From the NCBI GenBank assembly GCA_027493545.1, contig JAOSKR010000001.1, positions 648,001 to 712,000 on the forward strand: a stretch of DNA of 64,000 nucleotides, in the 5' to 3' direction. Positions 37,217-47,888 of this stretch are shown here, in pieces (the stretch's first letter is position 1; every line of letters begins with the position of its first letter). Position numbers and translations under genes: made by a program. Under the pieces are notes generated by a model. It saw only the letters and a program-made list of their open reading frames with translations. It searched no databases and was not told the origin of the DNA. This stretch comes from Roseovarius sp. (GTDB lineage: Bacteria; Pseudomonadota; Alphaproteobacteria; Rhodobacterales; Rhodobacteraceae).

Positions 37217-37542
37217 TCAGTTCAGCTGGAAGTGCAGCGGATAGTGGCCATCCTGCAGCGGGCCGAAGAGGTCGGGCAGGTCGGGGTGATCCACCGGTTC
37301 GCCCGAATAGTCGGCGATCAGGTTCTGTTCGCTGACATAGGCGACGTAATAGCTCTGCTCGTTCTCCGCCAGCAGGTGATAGAACGGCTGTTCCTTGGCC
37401 GGGCGGCTGTCCTCGGGCAAGGCCTCGTACCATTCGTCGGAGTTGGAAAATTCCGGATCGACATCGAAGATCACCCCCGGAAGGGGTGCTTGCGATGGCG
37501 CACGATCTGGCCCAGATGATATTTCGCGCGTGTCGTTTGCAT
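37217..37542 (-). CDS. hspQ: Heat shock protein HspQ (hemimethylated-DNA-binding family)
   Basis: Small HspQ/YccV protein, 108 residues after repair; in enterobacteria it is a protease specificity factor. Start MQTTRAKYHLGQIVRHRKHP, then after the indel VIFDVDPEFSNSDEWYEALP, KEQPFYHLLAENEQSYYVAY and YPLHFQLN. The C run at 37475-37479 has five where six are needed. Convergent with the gamma-glutamyltransferase gene, 30 bases apart. Confidence 0.92.
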
Positions 37543-37731
37543 GATCGTCAGCCCCTACCCGCCAATTTTACTCCGTTCAAGGCCGATTTGTCCAACCCGG
37601 CTTTGGAATCCATCCAGAAACACTCTGTGAACCCGCCCGTGACAGTGCCGGCGATGCGGACGAATTGAGGATTTCCCCGGCCGCCACTTTCAGCTACACT
37701 CAAAAAAAAACGAAAAACGAGCAAGAGGCAG

Positions 37732-38317
37732 ATGAGCAGAACTCTGCGCGCGATTCTACTGGTGTTGCTGGTGGGATCCTGCGGCGGCCGCGATGGCCCG
37801 CCGCCGGACCGGCTGGACAATGCCTGCACGATTCTCGACCAGCGTCCGCAATACGCGCGCGCCTTCCGCGCGACCGAGCGCCGCTGGGGGGTGCCGGTGC
37901 ATGTGCAGATGGCGACGATCTATCAGGAAAGCAAGTTCGACGGCGAGGCGCGGACGCCCTTCCGCTGGGCGCTGGGCGTCATCCCGATGGGGCGGATGAG
38001 TTCGGCCTACGGCTACAGCCGAGGCGCTCGACGGCACCTGGGACGAGTACCGCGAGGAAACCGGACGCCGGGGGGCGCGGCGCAACGACATCGGCGACGC
38101 CACCGATTTCATGGGCTGGTACATGGACAAGTCGACCGGCAAGCTGGGGCTTTCCAAGCACGACACCCGCAACCAGTATCTCGCCTATCACGAGGGGCGC
38201 GGCGGTTTCAGCCGGGGCAGCCACAATGCCAAGCCGTGGCTGTTGCGCGTGGCCGACAAGACTGCGGTGCGCGCCGAGGTCTACGAGGCGCAGTTGCGCA
38301 GCTGCCGAAGGTACTGA
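37732..38317 (+). CDS. Lytic transglycosylase-like lipoprotein
   Basis: 194 residues after repair. N-terminus MSRTLRAILLVLLVGSC ends in a lipobox (VGS-C), so it is probably outer-membrane anchored. The SLT-type catalytic region is PVHVQMATIYQESKFDG with Glu in QES, followed by SSAYGYS, RRNDIGDATDFMGWYMDKS and YLAYHEGRGGFSRGSH. One C too many at 38019-38020 splits the two halves (repaired YSEALDGTWDEY). It should cleave peptidoglycan glycosidic bonds. Preceded by a 189-base spacer ending in a long A run; nothing else seen there. Confidence 0.88.
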
Positions 38318-38420
38318 TCCGCGCCGCACGGGATCGCTGTCACACACCCGCAGCGGGCGCGACCCGGGATCGTGTCGCCAGACGGGCGGCCCATCACCTG
38401 TGAGGCCGCACTGACACGCC

Positions 38421-39098
38421 CTACCGGTCGACCCTTTCGGCGCCGACGCCGGGGATGACGAAACGGTCGTCAGCAAGCTGCATGCCGGTCTTGAGATCGC
38501 CCAGCACCACGGTGGTGCGGCTGCCGCCGCCGTCATCGATCACCCATTGCCGCAGTTCCACGGGATCGGCGGTGAAGACCAGGCCGAGACTGCCGTATTC
38601 GGGGTGTTCGGGATCCTGCGCGCGCACGGTGGTGGTCTTGCCGTCGCTCTCGTAGCCGGTGACCATCCGCTCGCGGCTGAAATCGACCCTGCGGGCGAGG
38701 ATGATCTTGAGCGGCGTGCGGTGCAGCGGATAGGCCTCGGGCCCGGTGTTCGACTTGCCGTCGATGATGCCGACGCGGGTGCCGTCGGAAATGACCAGCA
38801 TGTCCTCGGGCGGATCGTATTCGAACCGCACCCGGCCGGGGCGCCTGATGTAAAGCCGTCCGGTACTGATGGTGCCGTCGTCGTTGATCTGGGTGAAATT
38901 GCCCGAAGCGGTGCGGAAGCTGTTGAGATATTCCGAGATCTCGGCCAGCGACAGCTTGCCGGCGGCGGCCGGCAAGGCGACCGTCAGCAAGGGCAGCAAC
39001 GCGCCGGCAAAGCTCGCCCGCCGTGTCAGCAGGCCGGGGCCGCGCCCGCCCCTCGCTCGGGGCGCGGGGCGCGACGGATATGCAAACAACCGTTTCAT
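38421..39098 (-). CDS. lolA: Outer-membrane lipoprotein carrier protein LolA
   Basis: Periplasmic chaperone moving lipoproteins from LolCDE to the outer membrane; 225 residues. LolA features: ISEYLNSFRTASGNFTQIN, GRLYIRRPGRVRFEYDPPED, LVISDGTRVGIID and LGLVFTADPVELRQWVI. The N-terminus is unusually long and Arg/Pro rich (PSRPAPRARGGRGPG) before the hydrophobic FAGALLPLLTVALPAAA segment, so the true start may be internal. Downstream of ftsK with an 80-base gap, a frequent order in this family. Confidence 0.9.
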   Translation of the reverse strand: MKRLFAYPSRPAPRARGGRGPGLLTRRASFAGALLPLLTVALPAAAGKLSLAEISEYLNSFRTASGNFTQINDDGTISTGRLYIRRPGRVRFEYDPPEDMLVISDGTRVGIIDGKSNTGPEAYPLHRTPLKIILARRVDFSRERMVTGYESDGKTTTVRAQDPEHPEYGSLGLVFTADPVELRQWVIDDGGGSRTTVVLGDLKTGMQLADDRFVIPGVGAERVDR

Positions 39099-39178
39099 GC
39101 GCTCTATGTAGGCTGCGCCGGCACAATTGCACCAGTCAAATCGCGCGAAAGTGTCCCGGCACCCGCGACGGCGCCGGC

Positions 39179-42066
39179 CTATTGTTCGGGGACGAGAATC
39201 TCGCGCTTGCCGACATGGTTCGCGGCGCTGACGATGCCCTGATCCTCCATCTGCTCGACCAGCCGGGCGGCCTTGTTGTAGCCGATCGCCAGCTTGCGCT
39301 GGATGTAGGAGGTCGAGCATTTGCGGTCGGTGATGGCGATCTGCACCGCCTGGTCATAGAGCGCGTCTTCGCCGTCGGTGTTGCCGCCGAGCCCCAGCAC
39401 CGCGTCGATGTCGCTGGCGCGGTCGTCCTCGGGGCCGTCCTGGACGCCGCCGACATAGTCGGGGGCCGTAGGCCTTGAGGTGGTTCACGACTTCCTCGAC
39501 CTCTTCATCCGACACGAAAGGCGCGTGACAGCGCGTGATCTTGCCGCCCCCGGCCATGTAGAGCATGTCGCCCATCCCCAGAAGCTGTTCGGCCCCCATC
39601 TCGCCCGAGGATGGTGCGGCTGTCGATCTTGGAGGTCACCTGGAATGAGATCCGGGTCGGGAAGTTGGCCTTGATGGTGCCGGTGATGACATCGACCGAG
39701 GGCCGCTGGGTGGCCATGATCAGGTGGATGCCGCTGGCCCGCGCCATCTGCGCCAGTCGCTGGATGCAGGCCTCGATCTCCTTGCCGGCGACCATCATGA
39801 GATCGGCCATCTCGTCGACGATGACGACGATGTAGGGCATCTTCTCGGGGGCGAATTCCTCGGTCTCGAAGACCGGCTCGCCGGTGTCGTCGTCAAACCC
39901 GGTCTGAACCGTGCGCGAGAACATCTCGCCGCGCGACAGCGCGTCCTCGACCCGGCCGTTGTAGCCGTCGATGTTGCGCACCCCCATCTTCGACATCTTG
40001 CGGTAGCGCTCTTCCATCTCGGCCACGACCCATTTCAGCGCCACCACCGCCTTCTTGGGGTCGGTCACCACCGGGCTGAGCAGGTGCGGGATACCGTCAT
40101 AGACCGACAGTTCCAGCATCTTGGGGTCGATCATGATCAGCCGGCAATCCTCGGGGGCGAGCTTGTAGATCAGGCTGAGGATCATGGTGTTGATCGCCAC
40201 CGACTTGCCCGAACCGGTGGTGCCGGCGATCAGCAGATGCGGCATCTTGGACAGGCTCGAGATCACCGGATCGCCGCCGATATCCTTGCCCAGCGCCAGC
40301 GGCAGGCGCATGTTGCTGTCGCCGAAATCGCGGCTCGCCAGAAGTTCGCGCAGGACCACCATCTCGCGCTTGTCGTTGGGCAGCTCGATGCCGATCACGC
40401 TGCGGCCGGGCACGGTCGAGACCCGTGCCGAGAGCGCGCTCATCGACCGGGCGATATCGTCGGCCAGGCCGATGACGCGGCTGGCCTTGAGGCCCGGCGC
40501 CGGTTCGAGTTCGTACATCGTCACCACCGGGCCGGGGCGGACCGAGACGATCTCGCCCTTGACGCCGTAATCGTCGAGCACGTTCTCCAGCATGCGGGCG
40601 TTTTCCTCGAGCGCGTCATCGCTGAGATGGTGGCGCTCGATGGTCTCGGGATTGCGCAGCAGCCCGAGCGCGGGAAGCTCGAATTCGAACCCCGGCCGCT
40701 CATTGAACTGCAATGCCGGCTGGGCCTCGGCGCGGGCGCGCTCGGAGGGTTGCGCGGCGCGGCGCGGCGGATGCTGCACCACCTTGCGGGCAGCACAATC
40801 GGGCAGGCGCGGCGGGCCCCGGACATCCACCGGCGGCTCGGGAACGAGGAGACTGTCGTCATCGGCCGGGGCCGGCGGCACGGCGAGCGGCGTCCGGGCG
40901 GCGGTCGACAGCGGTGGTTCGGGCCGCAGCGCCACGCTGCGGCGTTCCGTCAGCACCAGCGGATCGGGGCCGCGGCCGCGGCCGCGGGTGAGCGGCTTGT
41001 CGGCCGGCGGTTCGGGTTCCGCGGCGGGCATGCTGCGACGGGCACGGATCGCGTCGGCGATTCGGGCGCTGATGCGCTCGGGGCCGGGGGTCTCGGGCGG
41101 CTCGCCGGGATAGGTCCGGTCGACGAGTTCAGGCTCGGGCTCGGGGTCGGGCCGGCGGATGAGGCCCGGCATCCGTGCCAGCAGACCGCCGCCCTGCCGT
41201 TCGGGCCGTTCCGGCGCGGGCTGCCTGGGGGCGGCCGGTGGGCCAGCGACCGAAAGTGCCGGTTCGGCGCGGGCGGGGCGGCGCGCGGCCTCCCGTGCGG
41301 GTGCCGGCTCCACGCGGCGTTCGGCGCGGCGTTCGGCCCTCCGTTTCGCTGCGTGACGCAACCGTGCCGCCAGCCCGGATGACAGCCCCTGCGAGGCCTG
41401 CAGCGTACCCGATGCGCCATGCGCAAGGGCGGCGCGCAACCCGGCATAGGTCATCACCACGCCGATGAGCAGGAACCGCATCAGCGCCCCGAGTTCGCCC
41501 CGTGAGCAACCGAGCACGAAAAATCCGAAGCCCGCGGTCAGAACCGCCAGCGCGGGCGCCAGCAGCCTGAGCCCGAATTCGGGATCTGCGGGCAAGAGGT
41601 TGATCAGCGTCGCCAGCACCGTGTCGCCGAACAGCCCGCCAAGGCCATAGCTGTGGGCCGCGCTCCACTCGGCGCCGGGGGCAAGGGTGGCGGCATAGAT
41701 CGACAGCAGCGCCGGCCAGATCGGCGCAAAGACCAGCCGGCCGATGGCGCGCTCTTCGCCGCGGTGCAGCACCAGACGCAATCCCCAGGCCGCGAAGAGC
41801 ACCGGCAGGCCCAGCCCGCCCCAGCCCAGGATCATGACCGCGGTCGCCGCCGCCGATGCGCCGACTGGTCCCGCCCAGTTGCGGACCGGCGCGTCGGTGG
41901 CCGACATCCAGCTGGGATCGTCGGGATGATAGGACAGGATCGCCGCGGCCATCACTGCCGCGACCGCCAGCAGGATCAGCCCGGCGAGTTCCTTGCCGCG
42001 CTTCTCGATCGCCGCGGCCATCGAGCTGTCAAGGAGCGGCTCGCGGCCGCGTGTCTGGTATGCCAT
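39179..42066 (-). CDS. ftsK: DNA translocase FtsK
   Basis: Septal DNA pump that clears and aligns chromosome termini; about 961 residues after repair. Four or five N-terminal membrane helices (about 25-210), a long Arg/Pro/Ala linker (about 215-440), then the motor: [16 protein letters not shown] (Walker A), [18 protein letters not shown] (Walker B) and [13 protein letters not shown]. The C-terminal gamma winged helix ([20 protein letters not shown]) reads KOPS. Two one-base insertions: CCC for CC at 39604-39606 and five Gs at 39461-39465 for four. As FtsK is essential, these are almost surely errors. Confidence 0.95.
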
Positions 42067-42085
42067 GCGTGTTCCTCGTCCTCGT

Positions 42086-43265
42086 TCAATCGTACAGACA
42101 GCGGCGCAGGCGGGTCAGTCCTTGCGCCATCTCATCCGCGGGCGCGACCAGCGCGACCCGGAGGTAACCCGTGCCGGGGTTTTCTCCGGCGACCTCGCGG
42201 CCGAGATAGGCGCCGGGCAGCACCCGGATGCCGGTCTCGCGCCAGAGCTTCAGTGCCGCCGCCTCGCCATCCGCCACCGGCAGCCACAGGAAAAAAACCC
42301 GCCTCGGGCGGCTCGTATCCCGGGATGCCGCCGAGAATGTCGTCGGCCAGCGCGTATTTCTCGCGGTAGAGGCGGCGGTTCTCGGTGACATGGTCCTCGT
42401 CGTCCCAGACCCGCTCGGCGGCGTGCTGGAGCGGCATCGGCAGCGGGCTGCCGGCATAGGCGCGCAGCTGTTTCAGCCGGGCGATCGATTCCGGCCCGCC
42501 GGCGGCAAAGCCCGAACGCAGCCCCGGCAGGTTCGACCGCTTCGAGAGGCTGTGAAAGATCACCACCCGTTCGGGGTCGGCGCCCATTTCGCGGGCCACT
42601 TCGAGCGCGCCGGGCGGGGGCGTGTCGCGGTAGATCTCGGCATAGCATTCGTCGGCGAAGACCTTGAAATCGTAAAGCTCGGCCAGCCCGATCAGATGCG
42701 CCCAGTCCTCGCGCGTGGCCACCGCGCCCTGCGGGTTGGAAGGAGAGCAGAGCCGGGCCACCGCCACCTGGTTCAGTGTCTCGGGCGGCAGGGCGCTGAA
42801 ATCGGGCAGAAAGCCGGTGCCGCGCGCGGCCGGAACGAATACCGGCTCGGCCCCGACGCTGAGTGCCGCGACCATGTAGACCTGGTAGAACGGATTGGGG
42901 ATCAGCACCACCGGCCACTTGCCGCCCTTGGCCTCGGGGCAAAGCGCCATCATCGCGTTGTAGAGCCCCTCGCGGGTGCCGTTCAATGCCATCACCCGGG
43001 TGTCGGGGTCGAGGGTCACGCCATAGCGCCGCGCCACCCAGTCGCCGATTGCCCGGCGCAACCCCGGCGTACCCTCGTTCACGGGATAGCGGCCGAACTC
43101 GCCGGCATGCTCAGTGATGACGTCGGCGATCCAGGCCGGAAACAGGTGCCGCGGCTCGCCAATGGTCATGTGCAGCACCTCGCCGCCCGGCGGATGGCCG
43201 TCAAGCAGCGCCCGCAGACGCGGAAACGCGTATTCCGGAAGGTTCGAAAACCGCTCGGGAAACAT
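42086..43265 (-). CDS. PLP aminotransferase, succinyldiaminopimelate type
   Basis: Class I/II aminotransferase of 392 residues after repair. PLP-binding Lys in [17 protein letters not shown], substrate loop [14 protein letters not shown] and [13 protein letters not shown] (PLP Asp/Tyr). [12 protein letters not shown] is the pattern I associate with DapC, which would place it in lysine and peptidoglycan synthesis; this is likely but not certain. A seven-A run at 42291-42297 should be six, after which [20 protein letters not shown] continues. 19 bases upstream of ftsK, on the same strand. Confidence 0.85.
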
Positions 43266-43411
43266 CCTGTCCTGCCTCGAATACCGGGATCGTTCATGTC
43301 CCGTTTGCGTGCAAGCCTACAGAAACGGCAATGCCAGGTCCAGCAATTCCAGTGTGTGGGCAAGCGGTTGTGGCATTTTGGCAGAGCGATTTCTCGTGGG
43401 CGCCACAGGTC

Positions 43412-44738
43412 TTATCGCAGCACCGTTTCCGCCGCCGCCGCGACCCGCAACAGCGCTTCCTCGCCAAACGGCCGGCCGCACAGCGACAGCCCGCAGGCGG
43501 GCGTGCCGGTGGGCAGGGTGACGGCGGGCAGGCCCATCAGGTTGGCCACCCGGGTGTTGCGCAGCGTCAGCAGGTTTTCGGTGACGTAGTAGTCGCCATC
43601 CTCCATCAGGCGCGCGCAGTCGGGCGGCAGGTTGGGCGCGGTCGGCATCAGCACCGCGTCGAAACCCGCGACGCGCGCGTGCCACGTCGCGCGCAGCGCC
43701 TCGAGCCGGCGCCAGGCCGCGACATATTCCGCCGCCGTCACGTCGCGCCCGCCGCGGAACCGCTCGCGGATCGGGGCGAACATCTTTTCCGGGGCGGCCT
43801 CGATCGTTTCGGCCCAGATGCCATAGGCCTCGGCGGTAAAGAGGACGCCCGACATCGGCAGCGCCTCGGCCACCTCGGGCGCGTCCAGCGCCACCACCTC
43901 AGCGCCGGCATCGCGCAGCCGCGCGACCGCATCCAGCCAGGCCGCGGCTGGTGCCTCGCGGATGTCGTCGAGCACGACCGTCTGCAACGCCGCCAGCCGC
44001 AGCCCCTTGACCGTCGCGCCCCTGAGATCGGCGGCGCGCCCGCCGTCGAGCGCCGCCAGCACCAGAGCGCAATCCTCCACCGAGCGCGCCAGCGGCCCGA
44101 CGGTATCAAAACGCTCGCAAAGCGGCACCACGCCTTCGACCGGCAGACGCCCGATGGTGGTCTTGAGCCCGACGAGGTCGTTCCACGCCGAGGGGACGCG
44201 CACCGACCCGCCGGTGTCGCTGCCGATGCCGCAGGCGGCAAGGCCGAAGGCGACGCTGGCGCCCGCGCCCGAGGACGACCCCCGGTGCCAGCCCGTCGCC
44301 GTGGCGATTGGGTGGTGTCGCCGTCATCGGGTTGAGCCCCAGCCCCGAGAACGCCAGCTCGCTCATATGGGTCTTGCCGAGGCAGACGAGGCCCGCCCGC
44401 GTGGCGGTGGCGAGCACCCGGGCGTCGCGGTCGGGCACACGACCGGCCAGCAGCTTTGATCCCGCCTCGGTACGGGTGCCGGCGCTGTCGAAGAGGTCCT
44501 TCCAGCTCACCGGCACCCCGTCGAGCGGCCCGCGGCGCTGCCCGAGGCTGGCGCGCGTTTCGGCCGCGCCGGCTTCGGCCAGCGCCCGACCCGCGATGAC
44601 GGCGGAATAGATGCGGTCGCGCTCGGGATGGGTCTCGATCGCGTCGAGATAGGTTTCGCAGAGCGTCATCGGCGAAATCTCGCCCCGCCCGATGGCCCGG
44701 CCCAGATCGGCCGCCGTCATCTCAAGCCACTCCTGCAT
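43412..44738 (-). CDS. Amidase (amidase signature family)
   Basis: Amide hydrolase of about 442 residues. Catalytic Lys in GVPVSWKDLFDSAGTRTEAG; the cis-Ser and nucleophile lie in CGIGSDTGGSVRVPSAW. The Gly/Ser loop LAPGG-SSSGAG is broken: five C at 44279-44283 (plus strand) leaves the frame off, and either two added or one removed base restores it; two added would rebuild the canonical GGSSSG. The C-terminus has LMPTAPNLPPDCARLM and ANLMGLPAVTLPTG. The substrate is unknown; without gatB or gatC neighbours it is not GatA. ATG 44738 has a GGGGGGATG site. Confidence 0.87.
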
Positions 44739-44838
44739 GACATCCCCCCTGATCCCTTTGCGGGGCGAGCCTAGCCGCGCCGCGCGTCCCGGACAATGGC
44801 GCATGGACAATCCCGCCCCCGCGGCCATATTGGGAGGC

Positions 44839-46053
44839 ATGGACGAGACGCGCGATATCCTGATCGTGGGTGGCGGGCTCAACGGCCCGGCGCTGGCGCT
44901 GGCGCTGGCACAGGCGGGGCTGAGCGTGACGGTGATCGACGCGCTGCCCGAAAAGGCCCGCCGCGCCGCCGATTTCGACGGCCGCGCCTATGCGCTGGCG
45001 CTCGCCTCGGTGCGGCTCCTGCGCGCCATCGGGGTATGGGACCGGGTCGGGGACGATGCCCAGCCGATCCTGCAGATCAAGGTTTCCGACGGCCGCGCGG
45101 GCGAGGGGCCTTCGCCCTTCTTCCTGCAGTTCGACCACGGCGAGATCGAGGAAGGCCCGATGGGCCACATGGTCGAGGACCGGTTCCTGCGCTGTGCCCT
45201 GCTCGATGCGATGAAGGCCGAGGCGGGGATTGCCCGCGTCACCGGCACCGTCGAAAGCCGGGAAATCGAGCCCGGCGGCGCGATCCTCACGCTGGCCTCG
45301 GGGCGGCGGCTTGCGGGGCGGCTCGTCGTCGGCTGCGACGGGCGCGCCTCGGCCACGGCGGCGCGGGCGGGGATCGCGCGCACCGGCTGGAGCTACGGAC
45401 AGACGGCGCTGGTGGCGTCGCTCGCGCACGAGCGTCCGCATGGCGGCGTGGCGCATCAGTTCTTCATGCCGCCGGGGCCGCTGGCGATCCTGCCGCTGCC
45501 GGGCAATGTCAGCTCGATCGTCTGGAGCGAGGATGCCGCCACCGCCGCCGGATTCGCCGCGCTCGATGATGCGGATTTCATGTCGGTGCTGCGCCCGCGT
45601 TTCGGCGATTTCCTGGGCGATATCCGGCTTTGCGGCCGGCGCTACACCTATCCGCTGGGGCTGAGCATCGCCAACCGCCTCGTTGCCGACCGCGTGGCGC
45701 TGGTGGGCGACGCGGCGCACGGCATGCACCCCATCGCGGGGCAGGGGCTCAACGCCGGGCTGCGCGATGTGGGCGCGCTGACGCAGGTGATCCTCGACGC
45801 CGCGCGGCGGGGCGAGGATTTCGCCGCCGCCGACGTGCTGGCGCGCTATCAGCGCTGGCGGCGTTTCGATACCGCCACGCTGGCGGCGGCGACGGATCTG
45901 GCCAACCGGCTTTTCTCCAACGACAACCCGCTCTTGCGGCTGGGCCGCAATCTGGGACTGGGGGCTGTCAATGCGCTGCCGGCCCTGCGCCGCGGTCTCA
46001 TTCGCGAGGCGGCGGGTCTGACCGGCGATCTGCCTGAACTGATGCGTGGCTGA
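44839..46053 (+). CDS. UbiH/UbiF-family FAD-dependent hydroxylase
   Basis: Class A flavin monooxygenase of about 404 residues, probably hydroxylating the ubiquinone ring. N-terminal dinucleotide fold ILIVGGGLNGPALALALAQA, mid-chain RLVVGCDGRASATA (DG motif) and the FAD ribityl motif RVALVGDAAHGMHPIAGQG (GD motif) followed by GLNAGLRDVGAL, typical of the ubiquinone group. Which ring position it acts on cannot be told. ATG 44839 has GGGAGG only one base before it, so ATG 44803 (adding 12 residues) remains possible. Divergent from the amidase gene. Confidence 0.87.
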   Translation: MDETRDILIVGGGLNGPALALALAQAGLSVTVIDALPEKARRAADFDGRAYALALASVRLLRAIGVWDRVGDDAQPILQIKVSDGRAGEGPSPFFLQFDHGEIEEGPMGHMVEDRFLRCALLDAMKAEAGIARVTGTVESREIEPGGAILTLASGRRLAGRLVVGCDGRASATAARAGIARTGWSYGQTALVASLAHERPHGGVAHQFFMPPGPLAILPLPGNVSSIVWSEDAATAAGFAALDDADFMSVLRPRFGDFLGDIRLCGRRYTYPLGLSIANRLVADRVALVGDAAHGMHPIAGQGLNAGLRDVGALTQVILDAARRGEDFAAADVLARYQRWRRFDTATLAAATDLANRLFSNDNPLLRLGRNLGLGAVNALPALRRGLIREAAGLTGDLPELMRG

Positions 46054-46169
46054 ACCGGGGCTTGCGTCCCGCCGCCGAGCGCGGAAAATGATCGGGAATC
46101 GCAGGATACACTTCAATGTCGGGCCGTCCCGCCCTAGGGTGCGGCCGATCGTGGTTTCATGGGGCGAAC

Positions 46170-46820
46170 GTGGCTGAAATCATCCTGGTGCGGCACGGGC
46201 AGGCGATGAGCCATGCCACCGACGAGCAGAGCTATGACCGGCTATCCGATCTGGGGCGCGAGCAGGCGCGCTGGCTGGGCGCACATCTGCGCGCCACCGA
46301 TCCCCGCTTCGACGCGGTGATCACCGGCACGCTGACGCGCCAGGCCGATACCGCCCGCGCCATGGGCTTCGAGATCACCGCGCGCGATCCCCGGCTCGAC
46401 GAGCTGAGCTATTTCGCCCTCGCCGGGGCGGTCGAGGCACAGTTCGGCCTGCCCGCGCCGCGCGACGCCACCGAATTCGCCACCCATCTGCCGCAGGTGA
46501 TCGAGCACTGGACATCCGGCCGCCTGACGAACGTGCCAGAGACCTATGCGCAGTTCTCGAAACGGGTGAGCGGGCTCATCGACGAGACCTGCCAGCGCGG
46601 CGGGCGCATCCTGGTCGTGACCTCGGGCGGGGTGATCGGCATGGCGATGCGTCACGCGCTGGGGTTGCAGGACGGCGGGATGGCCAAGCTGATGCTGCAG
46701 GTCATGAACAGCTCGCTGCACCGGCTGGAATACGTGCATGACACGCTGATGGTGGGCGCCTTCAACGCCACGCCGCATCTCGACGTCCCCGAGCGGGCGC
46801 ATGCGCGAACATTCATCTGA
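46170..46820 (+). CDS. Histidine phosphatase family protein
   Basis: 216-residue member of the phosphoglycerate-mutase-like superfamily. The phospho-acceptor motif is LVRHGQA at the N-terminus, with the second-half catalytic region LVVTSGGVIGMAMRHALG. GTG 46170 is chosen because the fold begins immediately after (VAEIILVRHGQ). Substrate unknown. It is followed after 11 bases by the lysine-ketoglutarate reductase-like gene, so they may be co-transcribed. Confidence 0.88.
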   Translation: MAEIILVRHGQAMSHATDEQSYDRLSDLGREQARWLGAHLRATDPRFDAVITGTLTRQADTARAMGFEITARDPRLDELSYFALAGAVEAQFGLPAPRDATEFATHLPQVIEHWTSGRLTNVPETYAQFSKRVSGLIDETCQRGGRILVVTSGGVIGMAMRHALGLQDGGMAKLMLQVMNSSLHRLEYVHDTLMVGAFNATPHLDVPERAHARTFI

Positions 46821-46831
46821 GGAAAGCGCAC

Positions 46832-47885
46832 ATGACCCATCTCTGGCTGCGCGCCGAAAGCCGCGACAACGAAAGGCGGACGGGCCTGACCCCGAGGGCG
46901 CCGCCGCGCTGATTGCGCGCGGCGCGCGCGTCACCGTCGAGGAAAGCCCGGCGCGCGTGCTGCCGGCCCGCGACTATGCCGCCGCAGGCTGCGCCATCGC
47001 GCCCGGCGGCAGCTGGCCTGGCGCCCCGCGCGACGCCATCGTCCTGGGGCTCAAGGAGCTGCCCGACGACGACAGCCCGCTGCCCCACCGCCACGTCATG
47101 TTCGGCCACGCCTTCAAGGGCCAGCATGCCGGGCGCCGCCTGCTGCGCCGCTTCAAGGCCGGCGGCGGGACGCTCTACGATCTCGAATACTTGGTTGACG
47201 AGGCCGGGCGGCGGCTGGCGGCCTTCGGCTACTGGGCGGGGTATGCCGGCGCCGCGGTTTCGCTCAGGGCGTGGGCGGCGCAGCGGCAGGGCGGCATCTG
47301 TCCGCCGGTCTCGGTCTGGGCGGACAAGGATGCGATGTTGTCCGAACTGGCTGCCGAAATGGACCGTGCCGGAGGCGTGCGGCCAAGCGTGATCGTGATC
47401 GGTGCGCTGGGCCGGGTCGGCACCGGCGCGTCCGATCTCTGCGCGGCGATGGGCATCGCGCCGACGCGCTGGGACATGGCCGAGACACAGGGCGGCGGGC
47501 CGTTCCCGGAAATCCTGGCGCATGACATGTTCTTCAACTGCATCCTCGCGCGGCCGGGCACCCCCGTCTTCGTGCCGCGTCAGGCGCTGACGGCGGAACG
47601 CCGGCTGTCGGTGGTGGGCGACATTGCCTGCGACCCCGACAGCGACTACAACCCGGTGCCGGTCTATTCGCGCGCCACCACCGGGCCGCGCCGGTGGTGC
47701 GGGTGCATGACGCGCCGCCGCTCGACATCATGGCGATCGACAACCTGCCCTCGCTCCTGCCACGGGAATCCTCGCTCGATTTCGCGGCCCAGCTCCTGCC
47801 GGTGCTCGAGGGTCTCGACAGGCCGGACGAAGGGGTCTGGGCGCGCGCCGCGGCGACGTTTCACGAACACATCAAGGAGGTCTGA
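46832..47885 (+). CDS. Saccharopine dehydrogenase, lysine-forming type (lysine-2-oxoglutarate reductase)
   Basis: About 351 residues after repair, resembling fungal Lys1: WLRAESRDNERRTGLTPEGA, VLGLKELPDDDSPLPHRHVM, FGHAFKGQHAGRRLLRRF and PSVIVIGALGRVGTGASDLC (NAD-binding). Two one-base losses: four C at 46890-46893 where five are needed, and GGG at 47683-47685 where four are needed; the C-terminus VRVHDAPPLDIMAIDNLPSL follows. Joined with the next gene it can interconvert lysine plus 2-oxoglutarate with saccharopine. ATG 46832 follows GAGGAAAGC. Confidence 0.88.
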
Positions 47886-47888
47886 GGC

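Noticed and set aside
39461..39606. ftsK as a decayed pseudogene
   Set aside because: FtsK is essential, all domains are conserved on both sides of the two indels, and both lie in short G/C runs; sequencing error fits better.
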